Below, one piece after another: positions 25,348-39,880 of a DNA stretch of 64,000 nt. The notes beneath the pieces were generated by a model, which was not told the DNA's origin, did no database searches, and worked only from the letters and a program-made list of their open reading frames with translations. The stretch is from Linepithema humile (lineage: Eukaryota > Arthropoda > Insecta > Hymenoptera > Formicidae), in the NCBI RefSeq assembly GCF_040581485.1, contig NC_090134.1:19149501-19213500 (forward strand). The letters are read 5' to 3'. A program made the position numbers and the translations under genes. The first letter of the stretch is position 1; the number at the start of each line of letters is the position of its first letter.

Positions 25348-25926
25348 GCGGTTACGTGACAGCACGTCGCAGCTTCCGGTAAGATCAAGTTACAACACCG
25401 GATACATTGATTAACAGTACAATCATTTTGCGATAAACGCGATACCTATCTCGCTTACTGCCACTTGTAATTTCTTCTCATAGCTACCCACGCGGAAGTT
25501 TGTAGACTTTACCTTATGTTAGACTGTGGAGGAGGAAGCCGCGAGCTTCCTAAACTTCCTTAGATAATACAACGTTAATTAACTTCTCGTTTACCTACCC
25601 GACCGCTTAATGAAGCTGAACGTTCCTTATCGTTATCGTATATCTTCAATGCTTGCCACTCACTGTTTGCTCGATGTCCTGTAGCAACGAATCAGGTATC
25701 CTCTTCAGAATTTTTTTCATATAGCTACAGTCTTTCTCAACTAAAACGCTTCCGTAATATAATAGATAGAGGATCGCTTGAGAAGTTTCCAGTATTAATA
25801 ATTACTGCGATGATGATGACGGAGTAACGGAACTATTGAATTACGCGAAGAAGATTACTAAAAGGTAATGATATCAGATTTCAGCGTTATGCAAGAGGAC
25901 ACTCGACAAATTTCATAAAAGCCGAG

Positions 25927-25952
25927 CTGGCGCTGGCGCTGGCCGCTGGCGC
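25927..25952. repeat. CTGGCG short tandem repeat
   Basis: Four imperfect copies of CTGGCG in a row, in a GC-rich patch. Confidence 0.75.
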
Positions 25953-26451
25953 ACGCACGCGGACGTTTCGACGGCACTTCTCGCTCAAAAAAATCCGTGA
26001 GAGAAAATGGTGCGATTACGTGAAACCCGGCTTATCGACTGCGCTCGCCTACCTTTCGTGCTCGAAAGTGGCTGGAATTAAGTACCGAGGGGGACGCTAG
26101 CTTAAACGAGATCCTTTTCTCAAAGCGCGCGGCTGTCGTCCTTCCGACTCTCGGAGAAAAAGGAACTTGGAAACGCGGTCAAGAGACAGAGGGATAAGGG
26201 CGAAAGTAAAAAAAAAAGTAGGTTCCGCGTAAAGTTTAATTGCTTTCGAATATCGATGAGTATTGTGAGGCGTCGTCTAATTTGGAAGTCAATCGCAAAA
26301 CGCATTCCTATTGCGCGCGATCTTATTTATTCTCTTCTCCGAGTGAGGGAAACTCGCGATAGTCGGGCATTAGCGTGATCGAATATCCGCAGACTACCGC
26401 CCAGGCGCATCGCCGCGATTGAACGGTAGGGTAGAACTAGAACGAGGCCGA

Positions 26452-26468
26452 ACGACGACGACGAAGAC

Positions 26469-26512
<44 letters not shown>
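26452..26512. repeat. (GAC)n trinucleotide microsatellite, slightly interrupted
   Basis: About 20 units of ACG/GAC with two interruptions (GAAG and GGC). It lies inside a chance plus-strand ORF that would encode poly-Thr; there is no support for coding. Confidence 0.95.
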
Positions 26513-29500
26513 TCGAAGCCATTATCGGGAAAAGTTATCGCTCGTCGAACAATCCTCGGGCCATGCATTCGCGTCGCACTTATCGTTTTACGAACAGGAC
26601 CTCGGCGTTATGTACCAGCATCACGCTCAGGTCTTTTTAAGGTAGCTTAACGATGTCGCTGAACTGACGATGGCTCAGCGATAATCAGTGTAATCGTGCT
26701 GTCCCCGAAAAATATTTTAAATCATTTCGCGCGATAATATAAACGTCACCTGGCGAATTAAAGTCTCCCGATTTTTTATTTAGATAAAATGTCAAGTATA
26801 GAAAATTATCAGTGATTAAATGATAACGCCAAGTGTACATTGAACTTTGAGTAATAAAAAAATTACGTGAAATTCTCAACAAAATTCCGAGCGAAATACT
26901 TTCATCGTAGACTCAGTTTAATTAACGAATCTTCCGTACATTATCGGCCGCAAAAAGAGAAACGCGCTGGGGATAATGAACTGAATAAAAAAACTAGAAG
27001 ATGCGTTTGCGCACGATATTACAGCGCAAAGGCTATAAATATTAAAGCTATCAACGTAATCCACGAGCGGTTTGCGGACGACCCGGACGACACAAAGTAT
27101 TTATTATCGCTGCGACGATCCTTTTACCAGTCGGTTATCATTAACGCGCACTTTTTATATAATTATTTTCAGCGACGCATGAAAACCTCTCTAGGTATTC
27201 ACGCTTATATGCTATAATTCCTTCTTTGTCACAAAGCGTGATATTATTTAACAAAATATAATACTAAAATAAAGTATTTTCGCTTGCGCATTAATGAACG
27301 ACGCTGCAATCTCAAAGAACGTCGGGGGGAGGCATCAAAATGCGGCTGTCGACTCGCCTTTCGTAGTTTCGAGCGCCATATCGCTCGACACTAATCGCAT
27401 CAACTCAATAAATTAATGCACGCGACAAAGGCGAGACGGGTCTTTCGATGAAAATCACGTCGCGAATATTCGACATATCGCGCGTTCGCTCATAGTTCGC
27501 GCGTGATTTCGCAAGTATGGGTGCACCGCGCGTGGAATTCTTTATACTCGCACGGACGTGCATGACTTCTATGGGATGTCGCGTCGTCGTGCTATTTTGC
27601 CGGATATTAATGGAAGTCGGCTTGATAAATGAGCCGGTCGTGGGAGACACGCGAAAAGATGGAGAAGAGACTTCACGGACTCTCTTCGTTTCACGAATGG
27701 CGCCTGCGGGCTTTAAAAAGAAAAGCCAGACCACGGTACGTATGTACGGCCTACGAACACTTCCGTCCGACGATAGATGATATTTTCAACACACATCTAA
27801 TATTAAATGCAACTGTCCGAAGACGCCTTGGAAATAATTTGAAATTTTAACGCGTGGCATCACTGATTCAATAATAAGTTATTATGAAAAATGCGGTAGA
27901 GTCGCACAATATTATTAAATAAAACGTTCTGTTACTATTCCACATGTTTTGTATATATTTTCCATAACAATTTCGCGACACAATAGAAAACATGTTCTGA
28001 TGCACCTCTACGCTCTACTATTCTCCAATTTTCGACACGGTAATTTCGCACGGGGCTAGAGTTTTAAAAGCGCATTTCGCAACGTCCGGCAATAGCAATG
28101 CGCTAAAAAAAGATCACAGGTTTACGTGTTTGACATTGCGATTACGTAACGAAGTTTTCGCATGAGTGCGCACATTGTACGAGGAGCTCTTAATGCCGGG
28201 CACGTTGTGAGCTGCGCGCGCAAAAAGGATTAAGCTCGACTGCTGCAAGGCTTTATTAACCCCGCTCATGTGAAACGCTCACCTGTAAGTGGAATGGACG
28301 CGTATGCGACAAGCCGGTTTGCAATACCGACCACGTGTGCTCATTGGCCCTAGCCGCAATTACAACCTGCCAATCAGCCAGACAAATGTATTCGCCGACC
28401 TAACTGCGTTTGGAGACCTTGCCGCGATCATGAGTATTGCTGTACCTTAGCTGACACCGTGACATTCGCTTAACTAACGATGTATATCTTCTCAATCTCG
28501 AGAGAGAACATCGCTCTATCTTTTATAATTGACGAAAATGTCGCTGTTTACGGACGCGCATTGGACTTTTTGTATAACTATCCGTTAATTAGACTACCTT
28601 AATAACCTATTTTGTATAATCACAGCGCAGTTTATATAATTCGAGTTTGAGCAAAATTGTCGTACAACTTAATTCGGATTTAGATAGACGCTGAATATTC
28701 GATTAAAGATGTCGTGAAGTGAATTATTAGAAACTGAGTGAATCGTTGATAATGCGGCGAGCAAATAGAATCGGCGACTTAATTATCGGAAATTGCTCCT
28801 CCACTGTGAACGGTAATAGCATTAATATGGAACTTGCGCGCGTATCGTAATTACAATATGCTTGCGAAAGTTTCAACAATCTAAACTATTGCGTATCGGA
28901 ATGCACGGAAAAAATGCTGCCGCGCAATTTGCACAGCATGTACGATTGTGTAAATTTTTCAGCAGTACCCCGCATTGCAACGCGCAAATGTATTGTGTAA
29001 ATGTTACAACGTCGTTTACATAAATTTCAATCGCATTGGTCATCTTTTATTTCTCATTAAATTACGCGATTACGAACGTCAGTCTCAACATTTCATATTA
29101 ATTAAAGAAAAAAATATATGAAATATCCGCATATTTCATTACTCATTCCATTGTTGCCCGACTATTAATTAAAGGACACGTATGCATTCGATTGCTCGCG
29201 ATAATGTCGAAATGCTCGCTATTTTCAACAGCGAATTATCATTAGCTCGTGACGTTTCGTATAATTTACTCCGCGGAGGGACCATGCGCATGTTAATCAC
29301 AAATGCGACTCGATTTTCAACGAGCGGATCTAAACGAATCGCCGTAACATTAAAACGCGAAGGTATCTCTCCAATTGCGTCAACGAAATTAGAGAATCAG
29401 CTTAATCAGCTTAACTCCTTTTCCTCAGACGAAGCAGGGGATGCTTAGTGAGCTTGATCGCGAAACGCGACGAAAGTTGCGAACAATCGACACTGATACA

Positions 29501-31105
29501 ATGTCATAGTCGTCGAAACAACGGATACGCTCGTATCGTATTGAAGGAAATTCTGAAATTGTTAGGTGTACAATATTCCGCGGATATTAATTGGAGTTGG
29601 AATTAATTTCTCCCCTATTACGAACGGTCGGAAAACTTGATTAGTATTCCCTAGGAGCGGCGCCGACACGCTGACGGCGGGTTTCTGCGAATAGTTGGGA
29701 ATCGAAGTAGATATAGGGTCGCCATGCTATCTACCAAGTCGTTCATCGGGCCACGGAGATTCCTTCTCAACCTTCATTTGTTATGCGTCGGGCAAATGAG
29801 ACGAATAATTTTGCAAAATTGCTTCTGTACATTCAGACGAGGGAATTATATCTGAAATCTCTACGTATCGAGTTTGTCTATTTATTACTCGAATCAAACG
29901 CGGCGAAATGGAATTTCAATAAGTTTAGATTTTCGTCGCCGAAAAAAAGTTGAAATATGTTAATCGAATCTCTGTCCAATTTGATGAAATAAAATTTAAA
30001 AATATTATACGCGGCGAAAATGTAATACACAACTAGGATACATTAGTATTTCCACTTAGGTTTACTTTACGCGTTCAAGATGCGATGGGATCCTTTCTTG
30101 TTAACTCCGCCGGCGAGTTCTCGAAATTCTCGAATAACGGCGAGCAGGAAACCGGTTGAGTTCGCGGCGATCGAACGAAGAAAGCTCTTTCCTCTTGATC
30201 GAGGATCGCGACGTGAGTCTACCGCCAATAATTCCGAGACGTTTTTCCTTTTCTGGGCGAGGGCATCAATCGCTACGAAATAAATCGCGAAAAGTTGAGG
30301 CAGCCCCGGCTACGTGAGGCGCGAACGGCTTGCCGCTGGTCCGAGCCGAAGTTCTTCGCGGCTATCAGATCGAAAGAATTTTCGCAGTCGCGTCGTGTCC
30401 TTCGCCCTAGGGACTGCCTCCTTCGAATCAAACTTCGACGCCCGAGACGCCATTAGTACTCAACGAGTCCACAAGTTTTTTCGCTCCGTCGACGTGGTCG
30501 AGGTGAAGGAACGAAGAAGGGCTGCTGTGTGGCCTTTCCGCCCATTCTTTTCCAAGCTTTCCGTGAGCTAAAGAGGTCGTCTCGCGGTGCGCGCCCTCCC
30601 ATTCCTTGCTGCCGGATTTCTGGAGACCGTGTGGTACATCTGCGGGTGGCGTTTTACGTGTTAACACAGAACCAAGGAATTCTCCCTGATGCTTTAGGAT
30701 GGTTCGATGCCGTAGGAAAGATTTGCGTCGAATTCGATGATAAATACGATGCCAAGTTTGGCAAACATTTCGTTCGATTCATAATTTCAATTTCGAATTA
30801 TATCGAACAGATACGTAATATAAAAAAAAATGTAGTTTTTTTCGGTCAATTTTGGTGCAAATGCAAGGAGAATTAAAAGCCTCGAGATACAATTATTTCA
30901 AATACAAAGACCGTTCGATCTACCAGCATTTGATCGACAGATTCCGCTGGAACGTTTGCTCTTCTCGTGTCTCGACTGCAGTACGACGGGAACAACCGAC
31001 GCGGTATCCACAGCGTGCTATCAATCAGTCGGCGGACATCCTCGTACCAGTGCCGAACTTGCGTACCGCCATTCAAGGATCATCGGGCGTTTGTAATCCT
31101 TCGGT

Positions 31106-31125
31106 GCGCGCGCGCGCGCGCGCGC
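31106..31125. repeat. (GC)10 dinucleotide run
   Basis: A perfect alternating GC run of about 20 bp within a CpG-rich segment. Alternating GC is the strongest Z-DNA-forming sequence type. Confidence 0.93.
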
Positions 31126-31880
31126 CATCCTCTTGTCAAAGCCTGTCGGTATCCATACACGCGGCCTCGGACTCCTATCGCTCGGGCATCATGAATGGGT
31201 GTAACCGCGGAACCGATCGTCCTGAATAGGCTTCCTCGCCGAATCGAATTCCCGCCGTATCTCGCCTGACAACCCTCCGACGCAGTGAGACGAGTAGTTC
31301 GCGAGCCGGCTGATGAAATTTGAGCGTGTAAAGGCATTTCCTACGCTCGGTTGACGCGAACGAACGGGAAAAGCGCGCGTTCCGGATAGCCGAGGTGTTA
31401 TCCGAGGAGTAGGTCTAATACCGCGGAGGGAAGGCGAAAGACGACGCAGACGGAGGAGATGTAAATGGCACGCTTCATTAACGTGAGTTACCGTCGCATC
31501 CATTATTCGCGGTAACCGGGCTGACAAGCGCGATTCCGCCCTGTCCAGAGTATTACCGTGCGGGAGGAGGACGGCAAGCTCGCGCGCGTCGCTTCCACGG
31601 GCGGAGGAAAAGGACCGACGGCGGCCAAATTGGAGCGAGCTACGCGACCGTATGCGTACCGGCGCCGGTGCGCTGTGCGGGTGTCGTCCCGGAAAACGTT
31701 TCGCGCGGAAGCGACGCGTAATCGCACGATTCCGGGATAATGGCTGTCGAGAAGGGGAGATCCGGAAGGGCGTCGCGCGGTACAGGATAAAGGCAAAGAG
31801 AGGACGAGAGAGGTCGCTCGAGCGTGTACACGGGGGTGCGCGCGACCGTTTCGCATACCCGGCCGGATTCCACGTCTCGG

Positions 31881-32517
31881 TGATTAAGATTTTCATTAGT
31901 CTTGTTATCCAACGAGTGCGGCGCACGGCACTGGCAGGCGCGCATTGTCGCAGCTTCGACGTGCCTGTCGCTAAATGAGAAACGTAATACGATCGAGAGG
32001 CGGTTACAATACGGAAACGAAGAGGTCGATCGATTGCGAGAATATTGCAACTAATTGCGTTTAGCAGAAATTTTTCTGACGATAAAAAAAAAGAAACGTA
32101 ACAATAGCTCGCGAACAATCGGGTGCGTTTAATCATTATGGAAATTTAAAAGTCGTTTATTTACTCGCTTTTATCGTCTTTTCTATCGTATTTCTTCCGT
32201 TTGTTATCATTTACTATATTATTTTCCAATATTTCGTTGCACTTTGCGAAAAGAATGAAGAAGCTCGCTGAATACGTTTCGTTTATTCTATTTATTATCT
32301 GCGCAAGTATCGCGTAATACGCGGCTCGCTTTGCAATTTGTTTCAGTGCCGAAAACGCAACCGTGACGCGGCGCGAGTTTAAACCAACTCGAATTTCCAG
32401 CTCGCGGCAATACACCGTTACGTGGCTATATTTAATAAAGACTAGCGCGTACGAACGCCGTTGTATTCTCAACTCCAAAGTTCCTATGATTAAGATTTTC
32501 ATTAATCTTGTTATTCA
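31881..32517. repeat. Pair of 31-bp direct repeats, 606 bp apart
   Basis: TGATTAAGATTTTCATTA followed by RTCTTGTTATYCA occurs at 31881-31911 and 32487-32517 (29 of 31 identical). Weak collinearity continues for about 60-80 bp (CGCGYGCATT, then GCCTGT at similar offsets), suggesting an older duplication of around 100 bp. The shared core contains a GATTAA/TTAATC self-complementary arm in the second copy. Confidence 0.75.
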
Positions 32518-35500
32518 TCGGCGTGACACGTATCGTGCCTCGCGTGCATTAGCCTGATACAATGCCTGTGACATCAAACAGACGCGATCTTTCATACCGC
32601 GCATAGCTCTCGCGAGCCGGAACGTCATATTACTTCGTCATAACGTCAACTTAGACCAGACGCGCGCCGTCATAATATTTATCTAAAATAAAAAGTATTA
32701 ATTAAGAGAATACCAAAGCGTAGAAAGTTATAAAGTGCGCAGCATCTTCTTGCGCCGGAAGCTACTTGAATACGCTACGATCTCTTGTTTAACGATCGGA
32801 AAATGCATGCCAAGACGAGAGACCTAATCTCGGCTGTCTCAAAATGTTTCGCAGTTCAGCTATTTCGCAGCATCGCAGGAATGACAAGGTTCTATCTGCG
32901 CATATACACATATACGAATTTATCGGCATCTCAATTCTTACAGAAATGTTAGATGGAACATTGTTATTCCGGCGCCGCGATTTGTCACCTCCGCCGTCGC
33001 CGCCGCTCTTCCGATAAGAATAAACGATATACTGCAGCTCGTAAATAAGTGAGCCGTGCCTGATGTGCGAGAATTCGTGGGAAGAGACCGCATGAAGACA
33101 TAAATCGAGGCGTTATTACCTGATTTCTCGTACGACGAAATCCCTTACGGGCGACGGATTGCTATTAGAACATTGATCACCGTAGATTTTTCTCCGATCC
33201 TATCGCACTTTAGAGTTATACAGGTATCCGCGCTTTTTCCCGCCCGAAAATATCTACCGAGATAAGAGGCCGGGGACGAAGTTCGGGATCGTAAATCAGA
33301 AAACGGGGCGGTCAGTCGTGGCGCAGAGCTTCATCTCGTGTATGAGCGTGATTTATGCGGTCACCGTGTATGTGTGCGTACGTGTAGTCGTGGTTGCACC
33401 ACGGTCTCTCGAGCCGCCTTAGAAGTGGTTTCGACCTGCCAGGCTACGTTACACGTATCCCGGATTCGACCGGCGGAATTAGCAACTCTCCACTGCGCGA
33501 GATGCAAATTCCTATCGTGCAAAAAAAAAAACATGGTAACATGGAATACCCCGAAAATCGATAAGATTTAATTTGTCCTCAGATGTTTGCGAAAATTGCA
33601 AAATTTCCCGGATTAATCTGTCTCGCACTCTAGATTTAAAAGTTTTAGGATGATGACCGTAGAATCGCTCTGTTCCGAAAAGTTAAATTTCCGCTCGCGA
33701 GAAATGTGGCATACGTCACGAGCACAGCAATCGCGCGCCGGCTCTCGAGCAAACTGGCTTTTAAGCGCTGAAATACATTTGTATTTTTTATTTTTTCCCG
33801 CTTTTCGTTCATGACGAACCCGTGAAACAACCGCGGAGAATCGTTTCCGGACGAACTCGAATCGGCGGCGCCGGATGGAAAGAGTACGAAATGAAATTCT
33901 GACGTAATCGGGAATGTGGAAAATCATAATGGAATTACATTACGGAACTATTAAACCGAAAGAGCGCCGTCAATATCAAGCGGAACGGCAAATGGACGAT
34001 CGATCAAATATTCCATATTTTAATCCCGGTCGATTTACTTATTTCCATCAGCGCGGTAGGCGGGTCCGGTTACCGCCATATTTTTCGCGGAGTCCCTTAC
34101 ACCCAAAGTGATCTGAATTTGATCGTTGGCTAATCTAATTACGATCGTGATGATGTTTCGCGGCATGTGCTTGTCTCCTGGTGCCGATATTTTACACATA
34201 AACACTTTAAATATATGCGCAATGCGTGCATCGTGCATTCGCTATATTATTCTGACGCCCGACAGGGATTAAATTATGCACGATTCAATGAGTTTCATAA
34301 CGAAGATTATGGCTCAGCATGGATTTCGTTAAACAATGTTTATACAATATTTTGAAATGTTAATGGTTCACAATTTGACCGTGCACACAAATTTCATCCT
34401 CGTTCTACGCTTTCAGTTTGCAGAGACGTTACACCCTCATTTACACTTCACGCTGCAATATGCGCTTAATGAACTAACGAAGCGAATTAGCATATTATCC
34501 GAATACAATCTTATTAATAATTTTGATAATTAATAACAGCTACTTCTCTTGCGAGAGAGAGTGCGCGTTATCATCGCAATAATTAAATGAAACGTCGTCG
34601 CTCGTCAATGTGTCAAGGTATGCGTGAAATAAGAGCCGCGCTAGACTCCGCGACGACGGTGCTCACCCTCGTCGTCGTATCGTCGCCTCCCCTTCTCGCG
34701 ATTTGTACACCCCTAGACTAATAGAATTTATTGGATTATGCATCGGAGGGCACTTAAATATAAGTGGTTAAGCGAATTATCGCACGCTACACTTGGTCCC
34801 AGTCTGCCATTTTTCCCTTTTGCCTTCCGCAATATCGCACGAATATTATTATGCTAATCCATAACGCTGAAACTTTTATGTCAGCCACGGTCGCGTAAAC
34901 ACCGCTGGCCGTTATTGCTCTCCGCGGCGTCAAGTGCGCGGAAACTTTAATTAGATCGCGAATTAGCGTGCACGGTTCGACTTTACGAGTATGTCCCTGT
35001 CCGAGCTGGACATACATCGTTGATACAGATAGATACTGCGGATGTGTTGTCAGCGAGTGGATTGCACACTCCCCTATCATAAGTTAAATTTACTTAAAAT
35101 TTTAATTAAATTTTATTGAAAATGTTTTTTTTTTCCCTTCTTTCTTAATTAGAAATTAGTTTCCGCGTAATGTAGAAAGCTGTTGCGGAACTTTGAACCT
35201 CGCAAACGTTACGTTACGTGTTTCGTTCGCGGACGTGTAATTATTCGCGGACGGAGATGAAAAGATCGGTGATTAGAGGCACGACACTACAACAGAAAAT
35301 ACTTTCTTTTTACGACGAGCTTTTTTCTGTCTTTTCTGCCTAGTATCTGGATGAGTTTTGTGGTACGTTTAATAATTCGGGCGTCGCGCTGCAAATTCTC
35401 TGCTTTCCCATTATAATCCACATTTTCTGCGAGATAGTCGTTAATTACTTCGATATTCCATGAAAGTTGTCCTCGATCAATAAGTGAGCAGAGTTCAAAT

Positions 35501-36440
35501 CAAACTCAAAGCAAACTCTTGCAAAATGAGTTCTAACTCAACCATAAATGAATTATATTGTGTTAAGTTGTGTAAGTAGAAAAAGTTAATTTTTGGACGA
35601 GTATTGATCTTTTCTGCTGCCTTAATGCTTTTTTCAAATTTATATGCGCAAGAAATTTTACATTATTATATATTATTTTAATTAATATAAATTGTAATAT
35701 TTCGATGATAGATGCTAACTTATTCGAGATATTAAATGATAATAATTTGTGCTAATTATCGATTATTCCGCAATTGTATTTGTAATTTCCATATTTCTTC
35801 TCGATATTCGTGCGCGAGCGGGCATGGCGCGTTTCATAAATCCAAAAACCGCAAACGTGCCGATTTCAAGCGCGAGAGGAATTGCGTCCGCATGCTGTCC
35901 AGTGCATTCGTAAAGCATAAAAAGAACTCGTTTGCAAATCTACCTACAATACGGCCGATATCTTCGCTGAGCCGAAAAGCGAAAGCGCCATGGAGAAGGG
36001 AAATCACGGCAATGCGCTTGCCGCAAGCGGGCAATCGTATTCAGCCGGTTAAACGGGTACACATATCGCTCGAATTTATTGGACGCGCGACAAATTTCGC
36101 GAACAGGCTTGCAAGCGCATCGGAGAAAAGAGAGATAGAGAGGCAAAAGAAACAAAGAGAAAAGAAAATAAACGCACTGCGAGAGCCAGACGCGAGGCGA
36201 TGGAAAAGAAACGATAAAAAAGAGAGAGAAAAAAAAACGCGCGGGTCACCGGGAAGGTGAGGGCACGATGTGACGAAGTCTGTCGCAATATCCTGCAACA
36301 AAAGCCAATAAATAAAGGTCGGCTTGACCGCGAAATTAAAACACATACATCACGATACTGGCTACGCGCTCTCCGCACTTTCTACTAACCGCGGCTCGCG
36401 CGTTTCGCCGCCTTTATCTTCTTTTTTTCCTATTTCTCTC

Positions 36441-36465
36441 TTTTTTTTTTTTTTTTTTTTTTTTT
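36441..36465. repeat. Poly(T) tract of 25
   Basis: Twenty-five consecutive T after a pyrimidine-rich lead (36419-36440). No adjacent retroposon body or target-site duplication was recognised. Confidence 0.95.
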
Positions 36466-38697
36466 CAACCTCGATCAGCCGACTTCAGGATGAAATTAAT
36501 CTCGGACGGGCACTGATTGCGAAATAATTTCACGATCAAGTCGCGGTTACAACGATTTCCGGTCGTTACGATCATTGAAAGGCGCGAACGTGTTAGCGAA
36601 TCTGGTTTTATTCTGGTTTTAAAAGCTCGATAACTCTCGGTGGCGCTCGAATGTCTCAACGTGCTCATCGCTTATACGTAAAACGAAAGGTGACGGTTTG
36701 ATCCGCGAGACGGATGATCCGTCATTCGATATGCATTACGTATTGAGATTTAAGCGCTTCGATGAGATGCACTGTGTAGAGGTATGGAAATTAGTCGATG
36801 CACGATTGCAAATGCAAAAACGTTTAAACGCTTTCCGACTCGGTGATAAATTTATCGAGCGGAATTTAATTGGCGCGGTGCTTTACGGAACACCACAGAT
36901 ATATTTCTTTTCCGGAACGTTATTTGGCTATCAATATTTATTTTATGTCTCTGCGAAGTGTTGAGAAAGCTCGCGCGATTTTATATATCGCGGTGAAAAA
37001 CTAATTTAATTTGATTGCGAAATATTATGTGCGAAGTTACATAAGGAAAACTCATCGGAAGTAAGGCGAGAAGAAAAAGGAAGTAGCTACATAAATACAA
37101 AATTATATTTTATATTGTGGGCCGAGATGAAGCAACTCGTTACACTGTTGATGGAATTACGACGAGCGGAAAGAAGTAACCGCGGGAATGCGCTATAGAA
37201 ACTAGCGATAAAATAAAAAAAACGCGAACTACACAAGCTCAAAAATCCCATGCGTCTTGTACGAGCTTGCCGATTCCGGTTTCGAGCTGTAACATCGCAC
37301 TTCTCCCGAATGGAATTGCGGCCAGAAATTCCCGATAAAACTCACACGTGCAAAATCATGCCGTCAGGGACTGAAAATCTCTTCATTTGTATCTTTTGCA
37401 TTTTATGTATTAGAATGTTGGTCCGATTATTTGTTTTTCGAATTTTCGATACGATGTGTCAAGACTTTCGTACGATAAGATTGGCACGAGATTCAAATGA
37501 AAAGTGAAAAGCGCAAGAGTTCGCTGACAATTACGCAATCCAGTCTGTGAGTAGGTACTAATGCGCCGCCGAATACATAATAAAACACGAAAGTCCCAGT
37601 TTCTCGGCAGATGCGGCAAAGTAGCTATTGGACTTTGCTGCATTCGCCTCTGGATTCCGTTCGAAGCGCAATGCTCGGAAGTGTTTCGCGGGCCGGGCCA
37701 AGGCAATAAAACTTTCGAAATCTCTTGAGGGTTCCGAGAACGATGTAGCGTTTCGCGCGGCGGCGCTGTGTAGAGAGCTCATGAATATTTAATTCCCGGT
37801 AGTGGCGAATCGAATGTTAACAGTGTGCGAAAACCGACGGCAGAGAGGGACAGGGACGAATGGAGAAATACAGGGGATACAGGACGGGACGAGGACCAGG
37901 ATCGTTGCTTGCACAGCGCTCGATGTAGTCGATACGTAAATAGTTGCTACAGCGACCAATAGTTAAATTGCTAAAGATCTCGACTGACATAATGAAAATC
38001 ACGATATTGCTATCTCAGAAAAGCGTAAATGATTTCTCTCTTTCTTTGCTTTTGTCTCGAAGTACGGCGAGAGAAGCTCACAATTTTAACCGCGATACGC
38101 TTAAATAATATGTAAATGTCAGAAAATGATTGAAGAATCGAGTATCCTTTTGCTTTATTCGATTTTGAACATTTTTGTGAAAAATAAAGGTAAGAACTTT
38201 ATGGTAGTTTAAAAACTTAGATTCTTCGCCGCTCGAGATTTTTCAGTATTATTGCATTTTATGTTCATCTCGGCGATGCCGAGTAAACTTCACTTTACTT
38301 CCAACTCCGTGTGAAAGTGTGCACATGACTTGGCACAGAGCAGGATTGAGCGCATGTCAGACCACATGCAATCGGCGCAATAGTCTGATTAAGACGCTGC
38401 TCCTGCTTACATTGCATACATTCCATTGCCAATCGCAAACGCGCATTGTAATCACGAGTTGGCGATCAACAAAATTAATCAGTAGCGCCAAACATTTGTC
38501 CCGATAACGTAATCCTATCTATATCATATTGCGAGCCGCTTCATCATCGCAGCGGACAATCATTCGCATAAATTCTGTAATTTTCATAAAGTTCCGGTAA
38601 TTCGTTATCCTATCTCTCCCCTTAATTCGCGAGAACCCTTTTATAATTTGAATCGTTTATAATATAGAAACTAATTGTGCCGCGACATTTTTAATCG

Positions 38698-38717
38698 GAG
38701 AGAGAGAGAGAGAGAGA
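38698..38717. repeat. (GA)10 microsatellite
   Basis: A short, perfect GA run in otherwise featureless DNA. Confidence 0.93.
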
Positions 38718-39826
38718 AAGAGGCCGGCTCCAAATTGGTCAACCAATCTATCATTAAAATTTAATGCGACAGGAGTGTGGCAGTCTGTGTAATTGGTCGA
38801 GCGATAAAACCGTCCACCGAATCCGAGCAGAACCGGGAATTTGATTTCGACCTCGTATCAACGCCTCTCTTTGACCCGCCGCATCTCCGTCGAGATTGAC
38901 CCGAATTGCGCCGGCAAACTTCTGCAGGGAACTTGTGACGCGGTAGAGAACGCAGCAGATGATATAATCGACTACGGCGACATATATGTCTTAACTTTTG
39001 ACATACTACGCTCTTAGGCTATTACATGGCGACGAGAACCGATAACAGCGTCGATAACTTTTCGGAATCTGTATAATGATCAATTACGCATAGACGTCGC
39101 GTATAACGCTAGTCTAAAATAAGTAAAATCGTCTTTTATCGTCTAGTTTTCTATTTTTTTTTTTCTCTTTGCGCAATATTCCTGAACAACGTGAAAGTTC
39201 AAGAAACTAGTTAATCAAAAAGTATTACAATTTAGATTGAGACAATCGATTGTTACGTCAAAATAATGCCTTAAATCATTATCAGTACACGTAAGCTTAC
39301 GTCACACACATATCCAATTGCAATAATTAGATCTCTCTGTATTATCGTATTGCATAATCGACCGGCGTGGGAGCCGTCACGCGCGTCGCCTTGCTTCTGT
39401 CAGTCACGCGTATTCGCAGACGTCTAATGCCATTACGTGTGTACGTAAGGAAGCGAACGGTGAATTAATGTTTCGGTTTGCCGACTGGTAAACGGAATCG
39501 CACACCTAGCCTCCGAATGCAGCGCATAGTTTCGCTAAGAACTAATTAACGAACAATTAAAATTAATTTCACGCTCGAGTGAACTGGAGTTATTCGCGCG
39601 ATCGGCGGTCGCCGTGGCGTAGCTACAAGTCAGTGGAAACGGGGCAGCCACGAAGGGGTAATTCCGGGCATAAATCAGACGGAAATGTGAAAGTTCGAGA
39701 TACGTGGTTACTCCGCGAATGACCTAGTAACTTCGCGCCACGTGTACGCTTCGAAATACGCTCCGCAAGATTTTTTGTTATAGCGTCGTGTCCCTGAAAT
39801 ATGGCTGTTCTTTAAACATCGCCTTG

Positions 39827-39880
39827 TACCATTTGTGAATTTAAAACTTTAGATACCATTTGTGAATTTAAAACTTTAGA
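39827..39880. repeat. Perfect 27-bp tandem duplication
   Basis: Two adjacent identical 27-bp units (39827-39853 and 39854-39880), each beginning TACCATTTGTGAATTT and ending CTTTAGA. No divergence between units implies a recent duplication. Confidence 0.95.

Noticed and set aside
26419..26640. Plus-strand ORF with a poly-Thr run
   Set aside because: The run is the GAC/ACG trinucleotide repeat; no flanking coding signal.
31189..32136. Minus-strand ORF of 315 codons, the longest in the window
   Set aside because: It lies in a CpG-rich patch, is Arg/Ser-rich without domains, overlaps other long ORFs on both strands and has no start or splice context. Most likely chance.
35736..36260. Plus-strand ORF of 174 codons
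   Set aside because: Lys/Arg/Glu-rich because of AG-rich DNA; no motif, and its antisense is equally open.
36441..36465. Poly(T) as the tail of a retroposon
   Set aside because: No retroposon body, RNA promoter boxes or target-site duplication could be seen around it.
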